Source: Microbacterium gubbeenense DSM 15944
GTDB lineage: Bacteria; Actinomycetota; Actinomycetes; Actinomycetales; Microbacteriaceae
Reading direction: 5' to 3'
Length of the DNA stretch: 64,000 nt
Assembly: GCF_000422745.1 (NCBI RefSeq)
Contig: NZ_AUGQ01000002.1
Span: forward strand, 186,001 to 250,000
Below the pieces are notes generated by a model. The model was not told the DNA's origin, ran no database searches, and saw nothing but the letters and a program-made list of their open reading frames with translations. Every line of letters begins with the position of its first letter. The stretch's first letter is position 1. Positions 8,014 to 17,538 of this stretch are shown piece after piece. The translations under genes and the position numbers were made by a program.

Positions 8014-10956
8014 CTAGCCGCAGGCTGACGCGGGGTAGGGCGTCGTCGTTTCAACAGAATCGACCGTTGCCGTTGCCTCTCCTGCCGGGATCCTCGCAGC
8101 GCGGGTCGAGAATGCCTCCGTGACGGACGCGCCCGCGGCGATCGCGATCCCTGTCCGCTCTCCGAAGGGTGTAGAGAGGTTCACCGTCACCGCCTGGTCC
8201 CCCGTATTCACGGCGGTGACAGCCAGAACTGTCTTCCCCACCACGCAGCGCGTCGCGGTCGTCACGTCGAGCGCGCCGCCGATCGCCACCGGATCCGCAT
8301 CGGAGCCCGCCACCAGGCCATCGCGATACCCGTCGTACGTCGCACCCACCTCGACGACACCGTCCGGCACGTCGACCGATGCCGTCCCGTCCGACAGGGC
8401 GACCGTCTCGCTCCAACCAGATCCGGAGAACGTCACCGTACCGACGATGTCGCCGCTGTCAACGGCCGTGACGTCGGCCGTTGCGGTGCGCCCCTCGACC
8501 GAGAGCCACGTCTCCGAACCGACCGCCGAAACGTCGGTCCAGCTGTGCATCGCATCAAGGATCTGCTGGGGCGCACTCACGAACGAACCGTGTCGCGGGC
8601 TAGCGGGAAGCCCATCGGATCGCGCTTCCCACCCGGGACGCAGCGACAGACGATCGTCCGCGCTGCTCGACGCGATCGCGTCTGCGCTCGTCACGAACGC
8701 CCGGTACCCGCCGGCGCTGTAGTTGTCGACGAGGAAGACGTATCCGTCGCCCGATGCGGTGTTGTTCGGATCCCCCTCGTTGAGCTTCGCGATCTGCGGG
8801 CCCTCGCCGTGATTCCCTGTGACGGGCGTCGTCATGGCCGTGTCGATCAGCTGCCAGGTCTGTTCCGGGTCGGCGTTCCAGTTCGACTCGGTCGTCGGGG
8901 CCGTGAGCACCTTCGAGCGCTCGAGGAAGATGTCCTTCCCCCGCTCGAGGCCATCGGCCGCGCCGCCGTCCTCGTTCTTCGAGAATCGGTAGTAGTAGTC
9001 GCCGATCTTCTGAATCGTCGAGTCGATTCGGGCGTAGCCCGTGTCCTGCCAGGTCGCCGGCGGCGACGAGAACGTGACGAAGTCCCGCGTCACGACCGCG
9101 AACATCCGGGCGTAACCGGGACCGGTGGTGTGGTCGACGTCGTCGTACAGGCGGGAAGCGAAGAACAGCACGTACGACTGCAGCTCGTCGTCCCAGTACG
9201 CCTCGGGCGCCCACGTCATCCCGGCCTCCGGCTGGTTCACCGTGATGCCGCCGTTGCCGTCGCCGTTCGTGCGGGTCCATTCGACGAGGTCGGTCGACTC
9301 CCACACGTTCACCTTGAGGCTGCCGTTGCTCTGGGCCTCGCCCCAGCCCGTGCCGCAGCCGATGCAGAGGTCGGTCGCGATCATGTAGTACGTGTCGCCG
9401 TCATGCGACCGCAGGATGTACGGATCCCTGTGGCCGGTCGTATCAGCCGCGTTATCGACGATCGGCTCACCGCCGGCGACCTCCTCGAACGTGAAGAAAT
9501 CGTTCTCCGTCGTGGCGGCGCCGTAGATGCGTTCGTCACTGTCCGACCGGAAGTATGCGGCGGCGTACCCGGCGTCCGGCGCCGTGCGGCGCTGCTCAGC
9601 GACGGTCACCGCGAACTCGCGCGTCTCGGTCTGCTCGCCGAGCATCGCCGTGGCCGTCAGGGTCACATCGACGTCGCCCGCGCCGTACGCGGGCCGGGTC
9701 ACGATACCGCCGCCGGCATATGGATCAGCCATGCCGACCTCCGGCGCGACGTAGTCGGGATCCGTTCCGGTCACGACGTCCGGATCCGAAGACTCCCACG
9801 CGATCTCAGCGCCCTCCGACGCCCCGGCGATGACCAGCGGAAGGTTCTCAGTCGTTGTCGAGGCGAGCTCGATCGTGTCGAGGTCCGCCGACAGCGAGGG
9901 TGCGAGCACGACCACGTCGAACGTCAGGGTGGATCCTGATGCGGTCTGCGCCGTGAGCGTCACGGTGGTATCGGCCCGGATCGCTCGCGACACGATGCCA
10001 TCGAGCCCGACGACCGACTCATCGGATGACGACCACGACAGCGTGACGCCGTTGAGCTCGCCGGGAAGGTGGAGCGGCTTCGTCACGCGCTCGAGGTCTG
10101 GGTTCTCGCCGAGCATGGCCGATTCGATGTCGAGGCCCAGGAGGGCCTCTTTCGCCTGCTGCTTCTCGTCGTCTGTCGGCTGCGCGGCCCGCAGTTCGCT
10201 AACTGTGAGGGCTTCGTCCCAGAACTTCACATCGGTCACGTCGGCGTCGAGCAGCGGATCACCCACGTACAGCGACCGCCCGAGGTAACCGAGCACGTCG
10301 CCCGACGGCACGATATCGCTCATCTGGTACGAATGGACGGTCGATGAGATCTGCTCGCCGTCGACGTACAGCGCCAGTTCGTCGCCCGACCCGACCACGG
10401 TGATGGTGGCGAACCCGCTGCCGATGCCGCCGCCCGCGGGCAACCGGATCTCGCCGTTGTCGTCGCCGGATTTCACCCTGATGCCCGAGAGCACCTGGTT
10501 CGCATAGCCGCCCTGGCCGCTCATCGGGCTCACGAAGACATAGTTGCCCAGGTCCGTGGTGTTCCACGCGCCGACCCCGTCCCCGATCACCCACCCGAAA
10601 TCGTTGCGCGGCGCGTTGCTCGACACGGTGAACTCGACGGTGAAGTCGTTGTCGTCGCTGGTGACGAGCCCCTGCGGCAGCGTCGCGAAGGCGTCGCCCG
10701 AGAAGCGGATCACATCGTCGCCCGCGGCGTCGACGAAACTCGCCTCGGTCGTTCCGGTCAGCGCTGCATCGCGGCCGTGCCCCGACACGTCGAGGAGTAC
10801 GTCTTCGCTGTGCGACATGTCGTAGTGGGCGGTCGGAGCCGGCACGTCAGCGGCGTAGGCGATGGATGCGCCGAGGCCGCCCAGCGGGATGGCGAGGACG
10901 CACGCCAGCCCCGCGCCGATCGCGCGGGTGCCGCGCCTGGGTGATCGAGTAGTCAT
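8014..10956 (-). CDS. Secreted GH43 glycosidase with LamG and Ig-like domains (GH43 A)
   Basis: A 980-residue exported enzyme. Order: signal peptide (1-35, ending AYA), LamG/concanavalin-like domain (about 40-258, LALYVDGEQ), two atrophied bacterial Ig-like repeats (about 262-455, each with a WSSSDESV or WESSDPDV core), GH43 five-bladed propeller (about 460-790) and a C-terminal tail (902-980). Putative catalytic residues are Asp511 (HRDPYILRS), Asp645 (RIDST) and Glu718 (NHGEGPQ). The family includes arabinofuranosidases, arabinanases and xylosidases; the exact linkage cut is not deducible. The tail with Cys904 and Cys979 is shared with four other GH43 proteins here. It is the last gene of the WxL/GH43 block, 39 bp after GH43 B. 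Confidence 0.88.
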   Translation of the reverse strand: MTTRSPRRGTRAIGAGLACVLAIPLGGLGASIAYAADVPAPTAHYDMSHSEDVLLDVSGHGRDAALTGTTEASFVDAAGDDVIRFSGDAFATLPQGLVTSDDNDFTVEFTVSSNAPRNDFGWVIGDGVGAWNTTDLGNYVFVSPMSGQGGYANQVLSGIRVKSGDDNGEIRLPAGGGIGSGFATITVVGSGDELALYVDGEQISSTVHSYQMSDIVPSGDVLGYLGRSLYVGDPLLDADVTDVKFWDEALTVSELRAAQPTDDEKQQAKEALLGLDIESAMLGENPDLERVTKPLHLPGELNGVTLSWSSSDESVVGLDGIVSRAIRADTTVTLTAQTASGSTLTFDVVVLAPSLSADLDTIELASTTTENLPLVIAGASEGAEIAWESSDPDVVTGTDPDYVAPEVGMADPYAGGGIVTRPAYGAGDVDVTLTATAMLGEQTETREFAVTVAEQRRTAPDAGYAAAYFRSDSDERIYGAATTENDFFTFEEVAGGEPIVDNAADTTGHRDPYILRSHDGDTYYMIATDLCIGCGTGWGEAQSNGSLKVNVWESTDLVEWTRTNGDGNGGITVNQPEAGMTWAPEAYWDDELQSYVLFFASRLYDDVDHTTGPGYARMFAVVTRDFVTFSSPPATWQDTGYARIDSTIQKIGDYYYRFSKNEDGGAADGLERGKDIFLERSKVLTAPTTESNWNADPEQTWQLIDTAMTTPVTGNHGEGPQIAKLNEGDPNNTASGDGYVFLVDNYSAGGYRAFVTSADAIASSSADDRLSLRPGWEARSDGLPASPRHGSFVSAPQQILDAMHSWTDVSAVGSETWLSVEGRTATADVTAVDSGDIVGTVTFSGSGWSETVALSDGTASVDVPDGVVEVGATYDGYRDGLVAGSDADPVAIGGALDVTTATRCVVGKTVLAVTAVNTGDQAVTVNLSTPFGERTGIAIAAGASVTEAFSTRAARIPAGEATATVDSVETTTPYPASACG

Positions 10957-10995
10957 TGTCCTGCGTTCCTTCGCGTTGGGGGATCCGGTGCGGGG

Positions 10996-13900
10996 TCAGC
11001 GGCAGGTCGCCGCGGGGTACTGCTCCGTCGTCGTCTCGTCGCCCGAGGTCACGACGACCTCGCCGGAGCCGATCTCGGCCTGGCGCGTGGAGAACGTCGT
11101 CGTCACGCTCTCGCCCGCGCCGACCGTCACGCCGCTGCGTTCTCCGAACGGCGTCGTCACCGACACGACGGACGGATCATCGGCGCTGCCCGTTACCGTC
11201 ACGGCGAGCACGTTCTTGCCGATGACGCAGCGCGTCACCGCTTCGACGTCCACCGCGGTGCGAGCGGTCACCTCGACGGTCACGGTCACGCGTTCGTCAG
11301 CGAGCTCTTCGCCCGGCTCCATGTCCATGACGGGCATGCCTTCGGCGTCGAAGTGCACGCGGCGCACGAACATGTCACGTCCGGTGAGGCCGTTGTTGTC
11401 CGTTCGCGCGTGGAAGACGTAGATCAGGTTGCCGTCCTCGTCCTCCGACCACATGCCGTGACCCGTGCCGAGCTGCCAATCGCCGTCGTACTGGCCCGAC
11501 TTCTGCAGCGGGTAGTTCAGTTTCTGCCACGAGTCGGGGTCCGTCAGGTCGGTGCCGCTCGCCTCGGCCGTCGCGAGGCCCGTCGTGTACGTGTTGCCGA
11601 CGCTCGATCCGGAGTAGATCATGAGCAGCTTGCCGTCGCGCGTGTGGATGTTCGGGCCCTCGGCGCAGACGTTGTCCCACGCGTATTCGGGTTCGATGAC
11701 CATCACCGGGTCGCTCGTGAGGTTCGTCGGATCCGTCGGATCGACCTTCGCGATCCAGGTCGCGCACACTTGCTGCCAGGCGTAGTAGGCCTGGCCGTCG
11801 GCATCGGTGAAGTACGTCATGTCGAGCGAGATGCCGCTGACGGCGTTCAGGTCGGATCCGTCGGCGCGCGTCACGTGCGCAGGGGCCGACCAGTTGGACG
11901 GATCCATCGGGTCGAGGTCGTTGCCGTTGTCGTCCTGCTCGAGCTGCATGATCGACGCGCGGCCGGACATGTAGTCCGGCGAGGATCCGTAGCAGGGCAT
12001 GAACAGGATCGAGAGCCGGCCGTCGACCTCGTGCAGCTCGGGCGCCCAGAAGCACCCGGTCATGGTGTTCCCGTCCGCGTCGAGATCGCCGCGGTCCAGC
12101 AGGTGCACCTCGGTCGGATCCGCGTCATCGGCCAGCCCGAGAAGAGTGTCCGCCGAGCGCAGCGGCATGAACGCCGCACCGCCCTGGTGGACGTTGTCGA
12201 GGTTCGGGTCGTTGGTCGCGATCATGAGATAGCGCGTCTCGCCGTCAGTCTCGTACTTGTAGGCGGACGGGTCCGCCCGCTCGTCCGCGAACGGCGTCGG
12301 GTACTCGGCGCGCTTGACGGTCGTCGTGGCCTCATAGGTTCCGGGCGTCGTGGTGTCCACGGCGCTGAGATCCCACTCGTTCAGGGGCAGATCGCGCGCG
12401 GATCCGTCGGAATAGTCGAGCTCGACGGCGTCCGGCAGGTCGTCCTGAGAAAGCTCGGCGCCGGTCGCCGTTGCGACGGTCTCGAACGCCGTGTAGCCGG
12501 TGTTGTCGATGCGGCCGAAGCGCTGTCGCAGGCCGTCCGCCGATGCCTGGGGCACGGTGATCTCGACGCCCGTTCCGACGTTCGCGATTCCCGTGTCGCT
12601 CACGACGGTCGTGCCGGTGACGCGGCCGCTCGCCGATTCGCCGGTCTCGTCCTGCCCGACGGCGGCGATCAGGTCGCCGAACGACTGGTGACGCTCAGCG
12701 CCCGAATCGGTCGTCCACGAGACGCGGAACACCTCATCGGCCGAGTCGTACACGGCCGATGGGCTGTTCACGCCACCGGCTTCGTCGAGCTGCAGCAGAC
12801 CGATCTCGTCATAGCTGCGCAGGTCGTCGGACGTGGCCACGAGCACCGAATCGGCCTGGCTGCCGTCGGATCCGCCGCCGCGCGCGATGCGGGTGGCAAC
12901 GATGCCGTATCCGCCGTCGGGCAGCGCGAACACGGCGGGATCCTTCAGGCTCCGAATGAGCGCGGAGCTGGGCCCGCCTGCGGGCATCGGCGCCGACGTC
13001 TTCGGGAAGAAGATGCCGTAGTTCTCGTTCAGCGGCGCCCAGCCGTCGTCCGCGGCGAGCGCGAGATGCATGCTGTAGGCGACATCTTCGTTGTTCGCCT
13101 CCTGCTCGCCGGTCGGGGCGCGGTGGTAAGCCACCAGCTGCGACGCCTGGTCCTGCGGGATCACCGTCACCGCGAATGTCTTCGCGGCGGTGACGTCGGG
13201 CGCGCTCGTGCGCGCGATCTCGACCGTCACCGTGGCCTGGACCGGCTCGTCGCCATTCAGAATCAGCCTTCCGTTGACGAGCGTGGCACCGGTCGCTTCG
13301 ACGGCCTCGACCGTGAGCCCCTCGGGCGCCTCCGGAAGAGCGGCGCCGTCGGCGAGCACGCCGGCGACGGCATACTGCTCGGCGGCCTGCGCGACGCGTT
13401 CCTCGGCCGTCCTGCTCGAGGGCAGCACGTCAACGACGTGCTCGGCGCTCGCCGAGACGCCGCGGATCGTCGCGGTCGCGGTGAGCGTCACCGAAACGGG
13501 ATCGGAGCCCTGATCGGGCTGGACCACGTGGCCGTCACTGCCGATCACTGGCTCGTCGCTGCTTGACCAGGTCACCTCGCCGCCCGCGGTCGGCAGCGCG
13601 ACATAGTCGCCGTCGACGTTCTCCGGAAGCGACGCGAGACCCTCGACGATGCCCTGCGCGTGCGCGAGGATCTCGTCGTGGTTGAGCTCGGCGTCGTCCG
13701 TGCTGGCGGCCGCGATCTCGTCGTCGCTCAGGGCACGGTCGTATACGCGGAATGCCGACACTTCGCCGGCGAGCAGCGCATCCGGCCAGGGCGAGCGCCC
13801 GATGGTGTTCATCGACTGGTCTGCGATCGAGGACGGCACCAGGTCGGTGTCGGTCCGCCCGGCAAGCTCGCCGTCAACGTAGAACGACAGCGTTCCCGCG

Positions 13901-14490
13901 TCGCCGTCGAGCGCCGTGGTGAGCGAGTACCAGCGGTCGGCTTCGAGGCTCTCCGACGCCTGAGCGCTGCGCTCTCCCCCGTTGGATCCGGTGGTGATCG
14001 CCGTGCGCGGCGCGTCCCGCACGGAGGCGAAGAAGTAGCTGTCGGTGTCGCCGTCGGCACCGATGTTCCACAGGAAGTTGTAGGCGTCCTTCATCGACTC
14101 GTCGATCTTGACCTCGGTGGTGATGGTCGCCGAGTCCGCGCTCGCGAGCAGATCGTCCGGCAGGCGCACCCAGTTGCCGTCGCTGTTCTTCGATCCGCCC
14201 GTGAGTTCGAGCGAGCTCCCGGTCCACTGGGAGTCGTCGGCGTGCTGCACGGTCGCGGGCGCTCCGCCGCCGGCATCGGCCACGTCGGCGCCCGTCGTCT
14301 GCGTGAAGAGGTAGTCGGCCAGCGGGGCGTCGCCCTCAGCCGCCTGCGCGGCCTGCCCCAGGGCGGGGATCAGCATACCGGCGGCAACCGCGCAGGTCGC
14401 CCCCAGAGCCGCGCGCCTGCGCGCCGCTGCGCGCTGTCTCACCGTGCGCGGGATCCGTGCGGCATTGATCGTGCGTGGTGTGTTCGTCAT
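10996..14490 (-). CDS. Large secreted GH43 glycosidase with LamG and Ig-like domains (GH43 B)
   Basis: An 1164-residue exported protein: signal peptide (about 1-51, ending AQA), LamG domain (about 55-255, LSFYVDGELAG), two Ig-like repeats (about 270-450), a propeller-like segment (about 450-600, containing KDPAVFALPDGGYGIVAT), an inserted Ig/Big_4-like stretch (about 600-725), the complete GH43 motif set (about 730-1040) and the shared tail (1086-1164). Putative catalytic residues are Asp740 (ADPSAY), Asp890 (SLDMTY) and Glu944 (CAEGPN). The propeller-like segment before the real catalytic region is unusual. The start has a clear AAGGAG site. A 15-bp stem hairpin lies between it and GH43 C upstream. 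Arabinan or arabinoxylan is the likely substrate class. Confidence 0.85.
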   Translation of the reverse strand: MTNTPRTINAARIPRTVRQRAAARRRAALGATCAVAAGMLIPALGQAAQAAEGDAPLADYLFTQTTGADVADAGGGAPATVQHADDSQWTGSSLELTGGSKNSDGNWVRLPDDLLASADSATITTEVKIDESMKDAYNFLWNIGADGDTDSYFFASVRDAPRTAITTGSNGGERSAQASESLEADRWYSLTTALDGDAGTLSFYVDGELAGRTDTDLVPSSIADQSMNTIGRSPWPDALLAGEVSAFRVYDRALSDDEIAAASTDDAELNHDEILAHAQGIVEGLASLPENVDGDYVALPTAGGEVTWSSSDEPVIGSDGHVVQPDQGSDPVSVTLTATATIRGVSASAEHVVDVLPSSRTAEERVAQAAEQYAVAGVLADGAALPEAPEGLTVEAVEATGATLVNGRLILNGDEPVQATVTVEIARTSAPDVTAAKTFAVTVIPQDQASQLVAYHRAPTGEQEANNEDVAYSMHLALAADDGWAPLNENYGIFFPKTSAPMPAGGPSSALIRSLKDPAVFALPDGGYGIVATRIARGGGSDGSQADSVLVATSDDLRSYDEIGLLQLDEAGGVNSPSAVYDSADEVFRVSWTTDSGAERHQSFGDLIAAVGQDETGESASGRVTGTTVVSDTGIANVGTGVEITVPQASADGLRQRFGRIDNTGYTAFETVATATGAELSQDDLPDAVELDYSDGSARDLPLNEWDLSAVDTTTPGTYEATTTVKRAEYPTPFADERADPSAYKYETDGETRYLMIATNDPNLDNVHQGGAAFMPLRSADTLLGLADDADPTEVHLLDRGDLDADGNTMTGCFWAPELHEVDGRLSILFMPCYGSSPDYMSGRASIMQLEQDDNGNDLDPMDPSNWSAPAHVTRADGSDLNAVSGISLDMTYFTDADGQAYYAWQQVCATWIAKVDPTDPTNLTSDPVMVIEPEYAWDNVCAEGPNIHTRDGKLLMIYSGSSVGNTYTTGLATAEASGTDLTDPDSWQKLNYPLQKSGQYDGDWQLGTGHGMWSEDEDGNLIYVFHARTDNNGLTGRDMFVRRVHFDAEGMPVMDMEPGEELADERVTVTVEVTARTAVDVEAVTRCVIGKNVLAVTVTGSADDPSVVSVTTPFGERSGVTVGAGESVTTTFSTRQAEIGSGEVVVTSGDETTTEQYPAATCR

Positions 14491-14530
14491 GCTGCACTCC
14501 TTCGTGCGGGGGTCTCATGCGTGTGGGGGA

Positions 14531-14565
14531 ACGTGGGGGCGGTGCATGACGCACCGCCCCCACGT
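14531..14565 (-). terminator. Intercistronic hairpin between GH43 C and GH43 B
   Basis: A perfect 15-bp GC-rich stem (14531-14545 and 14551-14565) with a 5-nt loop sits three bases after the GH43 C stop. There is no T-tract, so it may be a partial terminator or an mRNA-stabilising structure that sets different expression of neighbouring genes. Confidence 0.6.
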
Positions 14566-14567
14566 AG

Positions 14568-16298
14568 TCAGCCGCAGCTGGCGGCGGGATACGCCGCGGA
14601 GGCCCGCGCGTTCCCGGACTCGGCCACGACCGTGCCGGCCGCGATCTCTGGGCTCCGCGTCGAGAACGTCTGCGACGCGGTGTCGCCGGCGTCGATCGCC
14701 AGATCCGCCTTCGAGCCGTACGGCGTCGTCACGGAGACCGTGGCCCGCTCGTCGCCGGTGTTGGTCACCTTTGTCACGAGCACGTTCTTGCCGACCACGC
14801 AGCGCGTCGACGCGGTGATCGCGAGGTTCGACGTCGCCTCGGTCACGGTCACCGTCGCCTCGACCGGCTGGCGCGAATCGTCCTGCGCGGTGCCCGAAAC
14901 GGTGAATGTTCCCGCCTCGGCATATGCGGATTCCGGGATCTGATCCCACACGACATCCGCTTCCTCGACGTCGCCGGATGCCTTCTCGAGGCTGACGACG
15001 TCGGGAAGAACCGGCGCCTGTCCGGCCTCGGCGGTCACGTCGATCGCGTCGCCGGCGACCACGGCGAGCTCCGGCGCGTACGCTTCGAGCACGGCCTCGT
15101 ACTGGTCGCGCGTGACCGGCAGGACCGTGCCGTGGCGCGGCATTCCTCCGTCGGTGTTCTGTGGGAACTGCGACTCGGGCATCTCGTCACCGACGACCTG
15201 CCAGGACGAGGCGTCGGTGATGTCGTGGGTCGCCATCGGTACATAGTGGTTGGGGCCGCCGTGGTAGTTCGGCTGGTCGGCGAACAGGTAGTACTCGTAC
15301 CCGTTGACGTCGCCCTCGTTCGCAGCGAACAGCGAGGGCCCCTCGCTGTGGGTGAAGGTGCCGCCGTAGCCGTTGGGCTGGCCGGATCCGATTTCGGTTC
15401 CGAGCTCGACCCATTCGTCCGCGGTACCGGTCGTTCCGGGGTAGCTGCCCGTGACAGTGGCGAGCAGGTCGGACGAGCGCTCCTGGCGCAGCGTCATCGA
15501 GTTCTCGTCCTTGTACACGCGGTAGTAATCGCCCTCGTGCTTCGCGACCGTGACGTCGATGGATCCCGCGCCGGCCTGGCCGCGGCGATCGACATCGATC
15601 CACACCTGCGGATCCGAGAACGTCACGAAGTCGTCGGTCGTGGCGTACATCATGCGGTTGTAGCTCGGCGTCGCGCGGTCGGCGGGATCCGTCGTCTCGT
15701 ACAGGTTCGATGCCCAGTACATGACGAACGTCTCGCGCTCGTCGTCCCAGTACGCCTCAGGAGCCCAGGTGTTGCCCGCATAGTCGGTGCTCACCGTGAT
15801 GTGTCGCTGATCCGACCAGTTCACGAGGTCGTTCGATTCCCACACCTCCACGGCGAGGGATCCGTGCGTCTGCGCGCCGGCGAAACTGCCCTCGCGTCCG
15901 TCGATCTTCAGATCGGTAGCGATCATGTAGAACGTGTCGCCATCCGGGGAGCGCAGGAGGAACGGGTCGCGCAGGCCCTGCTCGCCGAGCTCTGACGTGA
16001 ACAGCGGCTCGCCGCCGTTCAGGGTGTTCCAATCGAGCGCGTCGTTGCCCTTGGACGCTGCGAGGCTGATCTTCTCGCCGCCGACGCCCTCGCCGGTGAA
16101 GAATGCCCAGACATACGCCTCTTCCGTCACGTTCGTTGAGCCTTCCGACTGATCGACGTCGTTGATGGTGGAGATCTGTTCCGGACGCTCGGCTGCTGTG
16201 GCCGAGGCCATCGTGATCGGCGTCGCGGCGAGCGCGAGCGCCAATCCGCAGGCGAACACTCCGCCTGCTCGGCGGTGACTTCGTCGCATGTCGTGCAT
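14568..16298 (-). CDS. Secreted GH43 glycosidase with Big_4-like domain (GH43 C)
   Basis: A 576-residue exported enzyme: signal peptide (1-36), GH43 propeller (about 60-395), bacterial Ig-like Big_4 domain (about 420-490, YAEAGTFTVSGTAQD) and the shared tail (498-576; Cys500 and Cys575). Putative catalytic residues are Asp111 (LRDPFLLRS), Asp248 (GSIDVT) and Glu319 (HSEGPSLF). The catalytic part is close to that of GH43 A (both contain DGDTxYMIATDL and TWAPEAYWDD). The frame is open far upstream, but that part is antisense to the DUF916 gene; the ATG at 16298 precedes a good signal sequence. It follows the WxL/DUF916 pair, probably on the same transcript. Confidence 0.88.
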   Translation of the reverse strand: MHDMRRSHRRAGGVFACGLALALAATPITMASATAAERPEQISTINDVDQSEGSTNVTEEAYVWAFFTGEGVGGEKISLAASKGNDALDWNTLNGGEPLFTSELGEQGLRDPFLLRSPDGDTFYMIATDLKIDGREGSFAGAQTHGSLAVEVWESNDLVNWSDQRHITVSTDYAGNTWAPEAYWDDERETFVMYWASNLYETTDPADRATPSYNRMMYATTDDFVTFSDPQVWIDVDRRGQAGAGSIDVTVAKHEGDYYRVYKDENSMTLRQERSSDLLATVTGSYPGTTGTADEWVELGTEIGSGQPNGYGGTFTHSEGPSLFAANEGDVNGYEYYLFADQPNYHGGPNHYVPMATHDITDASSWQVVGDEMPESQFPQNTDGGMPRHGTVLPVTRDQYEAVLEAYAPELAVVAGDAIDVTAEAGQAPVLPDVVSLEKASGDVEEADVVWDQIPESAYAEAGTFTVSGTAQDDSRQPVEATVTVTEATSNLAITASTRCVVGKNVLVTKVTNTGDERATVSVTTPYGSKADLAIDAGDTASQTFSTRSPEIAAGTVVAESGNARASAAYPAASCG

Positions 16299-16375
16299 AG
16301 TCTTCTTCCTCGTTCTTCGTTGACTTACCGCGGTGTGCGGCGGAAGCGAGTGGCGCAGCCGCACCACCCGTGAGG

Positions 16376-17470
16376 TCAGTTCTCCATGGCGTTGAGCCGA
16401 CCGGGCGCGGAGATCCGGTGGGCGAATCCATCGGTGTCGGCAGCCTGGCGCCGTCCCTCGTCGCGGGCCTGTTGCAGCATCGCGTCCATGCGGCGCCGAC
16501 CGCGACGGCGGTTCCAGGTCAACGCGATGATGATCAGGCCGAGAGCGACGATGACGAGCAACTGCGGCCAGGGCATCGCCCAGACACCGAGGTCCATGGC
16601 AACCTCGGCCGTGTCCGGCGCCGTGCCGTCGAGAGCGGCGGCCTTGGGCGTGATGACCAACTCGCCCGTCGCATAGAACGTGGGCCATGTGCCGTCGATG
16701 GTCACGGAGACCTCGCGGGTGTCCCCCGGCAGAAGATCCCCGATGGGCTCGCCCTCGGACGGGAACGCGATCTCTCCGGTTCCTGCCGTGGCGATGCCCG
16801 TCGCTGTGAGACGGGTATTGCCGGCGTTGACGATCTCGAACGTGGCCGTGACACCGCCGGGGCGGAACGGGTTCCACGTGCCGTGGTACTCGGTGGACAC
16901 GTTCGATACCTCGAGTGATGGGGAGAGCTCGCCCTTCACGCGCGTGACCACCTTGACGCCGACGCGGCTCTCGACGCCGAGGCTCGTGCCGTCTCCCGAG
17001 GCCTGCGAGGTGACGATCGATGCCGCCACCCCCGCCGGATGATCGCCGGGTTCGGCGAGGTCGGGAACGGTGATCGTCAGCGGCACGACGACGGTCTCGC
17101 CCGGCTCGACGGTCACCTCGTCGGCGATATCGATCCACGTGCCCGCATCGACCGATTCGTCGTCGGACGCGAGCATGTCGAACCGGCCGGTGCGCGTCGT
17201 GAATCCGTCAGCCGCAGACAGGCCGAAGGTGGCCGTCTCCTCGCCGAGGTTCTGCACCGCGATCCGGTCGGTCGTCGTCTCCCCGGGCTCGAGCGCGTGC
17301 TGGATCGAGAAGCGCTCGTCGCTGCCCGCTTCGTCGGCGGGGGTCACCGACCACCGCGTCGACGCCGAATCCGACTCGTCGGCCGTTGCAGCCACCGGCG
17401 CGATCAGAGCGCCGGCAAGGCCCAGAGCTGCGGCGAACGCGAGGCGGCGGGTCACGAGGGTACGGATCAC
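16376..17470 (-). CDS. DUF916-type (WxL-interacting) surface protein with C-terminal membrane anchor
   Basis: A 364-residue protein: signal peptide (1-30), an all-beta extracellular region with two Ig-like halves (about 35-155 and 160-290), one transmembrane helix (about 302-320) and a basic cytosolic tail (RRRGRRR). The first half (FSIQHALEPGETTTDRIAVQNLG) matches the DUF916 pattern seen in Firmicutes WxL-interacting proteins, which bind peptidoglycan and small WxL partners. It sits 68 bp after a WxL-domain gene, separated by a hairpin, and before three secreted GH43 genes. That arrangement recalls the csc clusters of lactobacilli proposed to display plant-polymer-degrading complexes. Surface scaffolding is an inference from family and context. 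Confidence 0.78.
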   Translation of the reverse strand: MIRTLVTRRLAFAAALGLAGALIAPVAATADESDSASTRWSVTPADEAGSDERFSIQHALEPGETTTDRIAVQNLGEETATFGLSAADGFTTRTGRFDMLASDDESVDAGTWIDIADEVTVEPGETVVVPLTITVPDLAEPGDHPAGVAASIVTSQASGDGTSLGVESRVGVKVVTRVKGELSPSLEVSNVSTEYHGTWNPFRPGGVTATFEIVNAGNTRLTATGIATAGTGEIAFPSEGEPIGDLLPGDTREVSVTIDGTWPTFYATGELVITPKAAALDGTAPDTAEVAMDLGVWAMPWPQLLVIVALGLIIIALTWNRRRGRRRMDAMLQQARDEGRRQAADTDGFAHRISAPGRLNAMEN

Positions 17471-17500
17471 AGTTCTCCCAGGCAGGTCGTGCGGGCGGGT

Positions 17501-17533
17501 TGACGGCCGGGGGCTGCGCGCCCCCGGCCGTCA
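17501..17533 (-). terminator. Intercistronic hairpin between the WxL and DUF916 genes
   Basis: A 13-14-bp perfect stem (tgacggccggggg at 17501-17513, complement at 17521-17533) follows the WxL stop by five bases on the minus strand. No T-tract is present. It may attenuate transcription so that the small WxL protein is made in excess over the membrane partner. Confidence 0.6.
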
Positions 17534-17538
17534 CGGGC

